This document shows, piece by piece, positions 20,206 through 23,282 of a stretch of 23,282 bases of DNA (the stretch's first letter is position 1; each line of letters opens with the position of its first letter). The stretch spans positions 113,435-136,716 of the forward strand of contig NW_014040538.1 in the NCBI RefSeq assembly GCF_001186125.1. Reading direction: 5' to 3'. The translations under genes and the position numbers were made by a program. The stretch is from Sphaeroforma arctica JP610. Its lineage: Eukaryota > Opisthokonta > Ichthyosporea > Ichthyophonida. Below the pieces are notes generated by a model. The model had not been told where the DNA came from. It made no database searches and saw only the letters and a list, made by a program, of their open reading frames with translations.

Positions 20206-21295
20206 GCAAGCGACATTATACCACGTTAAATTTATCGGCTGCATATCATCGCCTTCCCGTACACGAGGACTCACAACATATGTTCTCGTTTACTTGGGAC
20301 AGTCACCAATACTTCTTCACTTCAGCCCCATTCGGATTGTCGACACTCACGTCTCAATTCCAGCGCACAATCAGTAATCTGATGGCGGGTTTAGACGTGC
20401 AGTGCTACGTCGATGACCTTATAATTGCATCTGATAACTACGAGGAACATATTGCAACAGTGGAAGAGGTCATCCGATGGCTTACTGCAAGCTTAACCAG
20501 AATAAGTGTCACTTTGCAGTAAGCGAGGTTATGGTCCTGGGGAAGAAAGTTTCTGCGAAAGGAATTAACGTTGATCATGAGAAACAACAACGGTTGATCG
20601 ACTGGCCAGTGCCGCGATTCCAAAGGGACATAGCATCTGCATTGGGGTTGGCGAACTTTCTACATGAGCACTTACCTAACTTTGCACATAAAGTGGCCCC
20701 ACTACGATCGTTCTCGAAACTCAAGCCGAAGGAACCGATTGGAGATCGTTGGAAACCAGAACATCAATTAGCATAGGATCAGATGAAGGAAGCAATCGTA
20801 TCTGCGGTACGTTTAAATTTTCCGGTTGACGGGGTTCCACTCGAATTAGAGACTGATGACAGTGATTATGGTATTGGCGGTGCACTATTTCAGTTAATTG
20901 ACGGCCGCAAGCACTACCTGATATTCTTTTCAGAGACTCTCAACGAGGCGCAGCAGACATACGCGACACCAATGAAGGAATTGTTAGCGCTCACATATAC
21001 ATTGGTCCACTTCCAAGATCATTTAATAGGCCAGCGCTTCACTGTGCACACGGACCACAAAGCGCTGATTTCCATGAACACACAACTGAAATTGAACAGC
21101 ATGCTGCAACGATGGCATCACATCATTGCGCAATTCAACTTCGTGATAACACATGTCCCAGGTGAACTGAATAAATTACCAGACATGTGGAGCCGGGTTC
21201 ATGAGGGCACGGCGGACATCAACTTTCCCGCTATCTTCTACGCATCGTGCTGGAAGTTGTATCCCGATTTTTTGATCAGGTTCAAAAAGACTTAG
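20205..21295 (+). pseudogene. pol: Reverse transcriptase and RNase H, element B
   Basis: The frame from about 20205 contains LNLSAAYHRLPV, which is RT motif A with Asn (AAT, 20229-20231) where the first catalytic Asp is expected. APFGLSTLTSQFQRTI and the YVDD catalytic box (20406-20417) follow. A shift near 20490 leads into the thumb/connection (LNQNKCHFAVSEVMVLGKKV) and RNase H, with a TAG at 20774-20776 in a spot where Ty3-type elements usually have Trp (LA-stop-DQMKEAI). RNase H retains TDDSDYGIGG, MKELLAL, HTDHKAL and HVPGELNKLPDMWSR, giving all four acidic catalytic residues. The Asp-to-Asn change would inactivate the polymerase even if the frames were intact. Confidence 0.85.
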
Positions 21296-21573
21296 GACCT
21301 AACAACGCTAACGCCTTTGCATTAAGCCACAATGCTCAGATACGACAATACTGGTCATACGATAAAGACGGAGGCGCTTTTAAAGTTGACTGGAGCAAGT
21401 ACAATACATGGATGAATCCAGTATTGTCGGACAAGGTGTCCGCGATAGTGTCTCCCGTTGAACACACGGACGCCATGGTTCCCTCTGCTTCTATCGATGA
21501 TGCAAGCATATCCATTGCTGATCCCGCGTACAGCCCATACGTTCTTGAAGCATGGCGCACGGGTATGTGGTAA
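21247..21573 (+). pseudogene. Tether between RNase H and integrase, element B
   Basis: It overlaps the end of the RNase H frame in a different register. It contains DKDGGAFKVDWSKYNTWMNP, homologous to the element A tether, then a Ser/Asp-rich stretch. At about 21560 it shifts into the integrase frame at GKYPWKHTVVMRIG, again matching element A (KTPWKHTIVCRIG). Function unknown; the Trp-x-Asn-Pro motif is the conserved part. Confidence 0.6.
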
Positions 21574-22888
21574 GTATCCATGGAAACATACGGTGGTAAT
21601 GCGTATTGGCCCTCTATCTTGTTATAAAGTTTCTCCATCATTTTGGCGTAACTTGGGTCTCGAAGTACCTGTGCGTGAGGAAGCTGATGATCGTTATCAA
21701 GAGACATGGACGCAACCAGCCATAACTAGACGTACACGCCAGATTGCGGAACAGGTGTCCGAAATTTGTGCGGGGGCGACGGTACTCAATCATCCTGGAC
21801 ATGAAGAAGCTAATCGCCGGGTACAACTTACTTGGCAGTTTCATGTACAAGGACATCTTGCTCCAGCGGTCACAGTGCAACAGATGCGAGATGATGGACA
21901 CAATTGGGACCAAATGCTGCCAATAACGGAAGAGGTCCGAAAATTATGTCGCACATGTTTAGGTAATGACACTATGAAGAAGGAATTTCATCCATTTATG
22001 AGTATTACGGCACGTTATCCATGGGATCACATTCAAATGGATCTCATTCCGATGGCAGTAACATCTACTAAAGGCAACAAGTTTATTCTACACGTCTTGG
22101 ATGTGGCATCTGCATACTCTATTATACGGGTGCTGCCTGCAAAAGCTGCTAAGACGGTGGCGACAGAGTTAGTATCGGTATTTGGTGATCATGGCTTTCT
22201 TTGGAAGATTCAGAGTGATGAGGGGATTGAATTTGTCAACAACATTGTCAGGTCTATAACACGAGCACTCGGAATTATACACATGACATCTCAACCATAT
22301 CGTCCTCAAACATTGGGTGCGGCAGAGCGCCGACACAAAGAAATTCACAAATATGTGCGTGCGCTTTGTGTTGGCTGTCCGGAATTGTGGGATGAACGCC
22401 TTCCTTTTACTATTCTTTACCAGAACCTCCGGATACCACGTCGACACAAGTTAGCACCATTTAGTGTTTACTTTAGGCGCCGCCCTGTTCCATTTTCAGA
22501 CACGACTGATGACTTACCTGATCATATTTCGACCACGAATGATGCATGGCTTAAGAGATTGGATGACCTTGAGAAGACGATTCTGCCAAAACTTACTCAG
22601 AAAACTATCAAGTTCACTGATGCCATGGCGGAGGCCACTAACCAGATGCGGAAGTTTGATTTAATTAAATTTAAGCCAGGGGACGTTGTCATGATACTCG
22701 CACAAGGAGTGACTACCAAAGCCATGAAGCCTTTCCTGGGTCCGTATGTAATTCATAGTCGTGTGAATCAGAGTTACCATCTACGAGACAAGGATGGCAG
22801 CAAACCGCCGGAACTCAGAGATCGCCCAGTTAATGTGGAGATTATTCGGCTAGTTCACCGGGCTACCGAGCCACCACTAGATGAGTGA
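21560..22888 (+). CDS. pol: Integrase of element B, open reading frame intact
   Basis: The frame is open from before 21560 to TGA 22886-22888. It has a complete zinc-binding module, H21842-X3-H21854-X30-C21947-X2-C21956, and the catalytic triad D22040, D22217 and E22325 with exactly 35 residues between the last two (DD35E). The C-terminal part has a VGDVV-like KFKPGDVVMIL stretch and a GPYVIHSRVNQSYHL GPY/F module. No chromodomain follows. It would normally be cleaved from a Gag-Pol polyprotein, so as a lone frame within a broken pol it is unlikely to be expressed normally. It is the best-preserved domain of either element. Confidence 0.88.
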   Translation, partial: RVCGKYPWKHTVVMRIGPLSCYKVSPSFWRNLGLEVPVREEADDRYQETWTQPAITRRTRQIAEQVSEICAGATVLNHPGHEEANRRVQLTWQFHVQGHLAPAVTVQQMRDDGHNWDQMLPITEEVRKLCRTCLGNDTMKKEFHPFMSITARYPWDHIQMDLIPMAVTSTKGNKFILHVLDVASAYSIIRVLPAKAAKTVATELVSVFGDHGFLWKIQSDEGIEFVNNIVRSITRALGIIHMTSQPYRPQTLGAAERRHKEIHKYVRALCVGCPELWDERLPFTILYQNLRIPRRHKLAPFSVYFRRRPVPFSDTTDDLPDHISTTNDAWLKRLDDLEKTILPKLTQKTIKFTDAMAEATNQMRKFDLIKFKPGDVVMILAQGVTTKAMKPFLGPYVIHSRVNQSYHLRDKDGSKPPELRDRPVNVEIIRLVHRATEPPLDE

Positions 22889-23282
22889 CTATGGAGACGA
22901 CGACATCAGGAAGAACTCAACAAAACGTAGGTCCAACAAGGAGATCGCGGCAATGGCCCGGCGCCAATACTACTACCAACTGGTTATGGGTAAACCGTCA
23001 ACCTCAAACCGAGACACAGCCAGACACGACAGCTTCAATCGCTGCTTCGAGTCTACACCAATCCGGCTCTGTGCTATGATTGTAACGAATACGTACATGT
23101 TCACATTGCTCGACTACCGCACCGACGACTGTCTCTGCCCTGTCTGCCCCGGTAGCCAGAAGTTCACTACGAGCCACTTTACCTGCAACTGATTCGACGC
23201 ATCCTGGTAGGCCCGAAACTGCCGCCCATTGGCCCTGACCTCCTTCAGCAATTACAGGAGTGCCACGACTTCCACGGTATCT
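22881..23282 (+). CDS. Possible extra ORF overlapping the integrase stop, truncated by the window
   Basis: Not recognised. The ATG at 22881-22883 overlaps the integrase TGA (ATGAGTGA). The frame reads MSDYGDDDIRKNSTKRRSN and continues with a basic, Tyr/Gln-containing stretch. It is open to a stop at 23190-23192 (103 codons). From about 23050 a second frame, that of the integrase, looks at least as coding-like: NPALCYDCNEYVHVHIARL with a C-X2-C pair, then after a TAG, PEVHYEPLYLQLIRRILVGP, open to the window end. The first frame has CLCPVC at the matching place. A frameshift within one zinc-binding-like protein would explain this. It could be a third retroelement ORF or unrelated flanking sequence. 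Confidence 0.35.

Larger units (their letters stand above)
17044..22888 (+). mobile_element. Element B: full-length-order Ty3-like retrotransposon, decayed
   Basis: Domain order is gag with a Cys/His box, retropepsin (DTG), RT (YVDD), RNase H, tether, integrase (HHCC, DD35E) and GPY. RNase H before integrase is the Ty3-type order and rules out the Ty1/copia order. About nine frameshifts and eight in-frame stops break gag-pol, while the integrase frame alone is open for 1.3 kb. The LTRs were not found; the right one would lie beyond or near the window end. It is head-to-tail with element A, whose pol ends 456 bp upstream. Confidence 0.85.

Noticed and set aside
12725-22888. Genome-wide reassignment of UAA/UAG to glutamine
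   Set aside because: The host zinc-finger gene encodes a very Gln-rich 1091-residue protein with no in-frame TAA or TAG, using CAA/CAG only. The elements also carry many frameshifts, so decay explains the stops better.
1-23282. CRISPR array, tRNA or rRNA genes
   Set aside because: The only regular short repeats are microsatellites, the 23-bp satellite, the 39-bp element repeats and the 75-bp coding repeats, none with unique spacers. No cloverleaf with a credible T-loop and anticodon arm was found by eye.

Overview
This window looks like a eukaryotic nuclear contig. It has a spliced gene with a GT-AG intron and a yeast-like TACTAAT branch point, long microsatellites, an assembly gap of 159 N, and decayed LTR-type retroelements. 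No bacterial operon or rRNA/tRNA gene is visible. A unicellular relative of animals (for example an ichthyosporean) would fit, but that is a weak guess from composition and gene style.

Left part (1-6387): repeat-rich and without a convincing host gene. It holds an AT/GTAT microsatellite (1-178), a CT/CTGT microsatellite (about 3198-3521), and two diverged copies (1221-2316 and about 3778-4827) of a roughly 1.1-kb element. Copy 1 has 13-bp perfect inverted ends. Both copies carry the same minus-strand coding sequence, with a shared KHLSGGRDxRHSLRG block and a mostly synonymous substitution pattern. I do not recognise the family; this is the best candidate in the window for something undescribed.

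Middle (6388-10180): one intact host gene, a 1091-residue nuclear-looking protein with a single C2H2 zinc finger, basic clusters and a very Gln/Asn/His-rich tail with two internal repeat sets. Its true first exon lies at 6388-6451, and a 176-bp intron separates it from the 3.2-kb second exon. A TATA/GTAT satellite tract with a 23-bp higher-order repeat follows (10240-10961), then the gap (10962-11120) and a TG tract.

Right part (11160-23282): remnants of at least three retrotransposons, all on the plus strand. Fragment C (11160-12013) carries a damaged retropepsin-like domain. Element A (12725-16587) has gag with a zinc-knuckle-like box joined directly to the tether and integrase; protease, reverse transcriptase and RNase H are absent. 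Element B (17044-22888) has the full Ty3-like order gag, protease, RT, RNase H, tether, integrase, broken by about nine frameshifts and eight in-frame stops. Its integrase frame is intact. A and B share a distinctive tether sequence and so belong to related families. B is followed by a further overlapping reading frame that runs towards the window edge. I found no LTR pair, so element borders are those of the coding remnants only.

The in-frame stops of A and B are almost all TAA/TAG, at sites where Gln or Trp would fit. The host gene, which is very rich in Gln, contains no in-frame TAA/TAG. That points to CpA-to-TpA type decay of the elements rather than a genome-wide code change.
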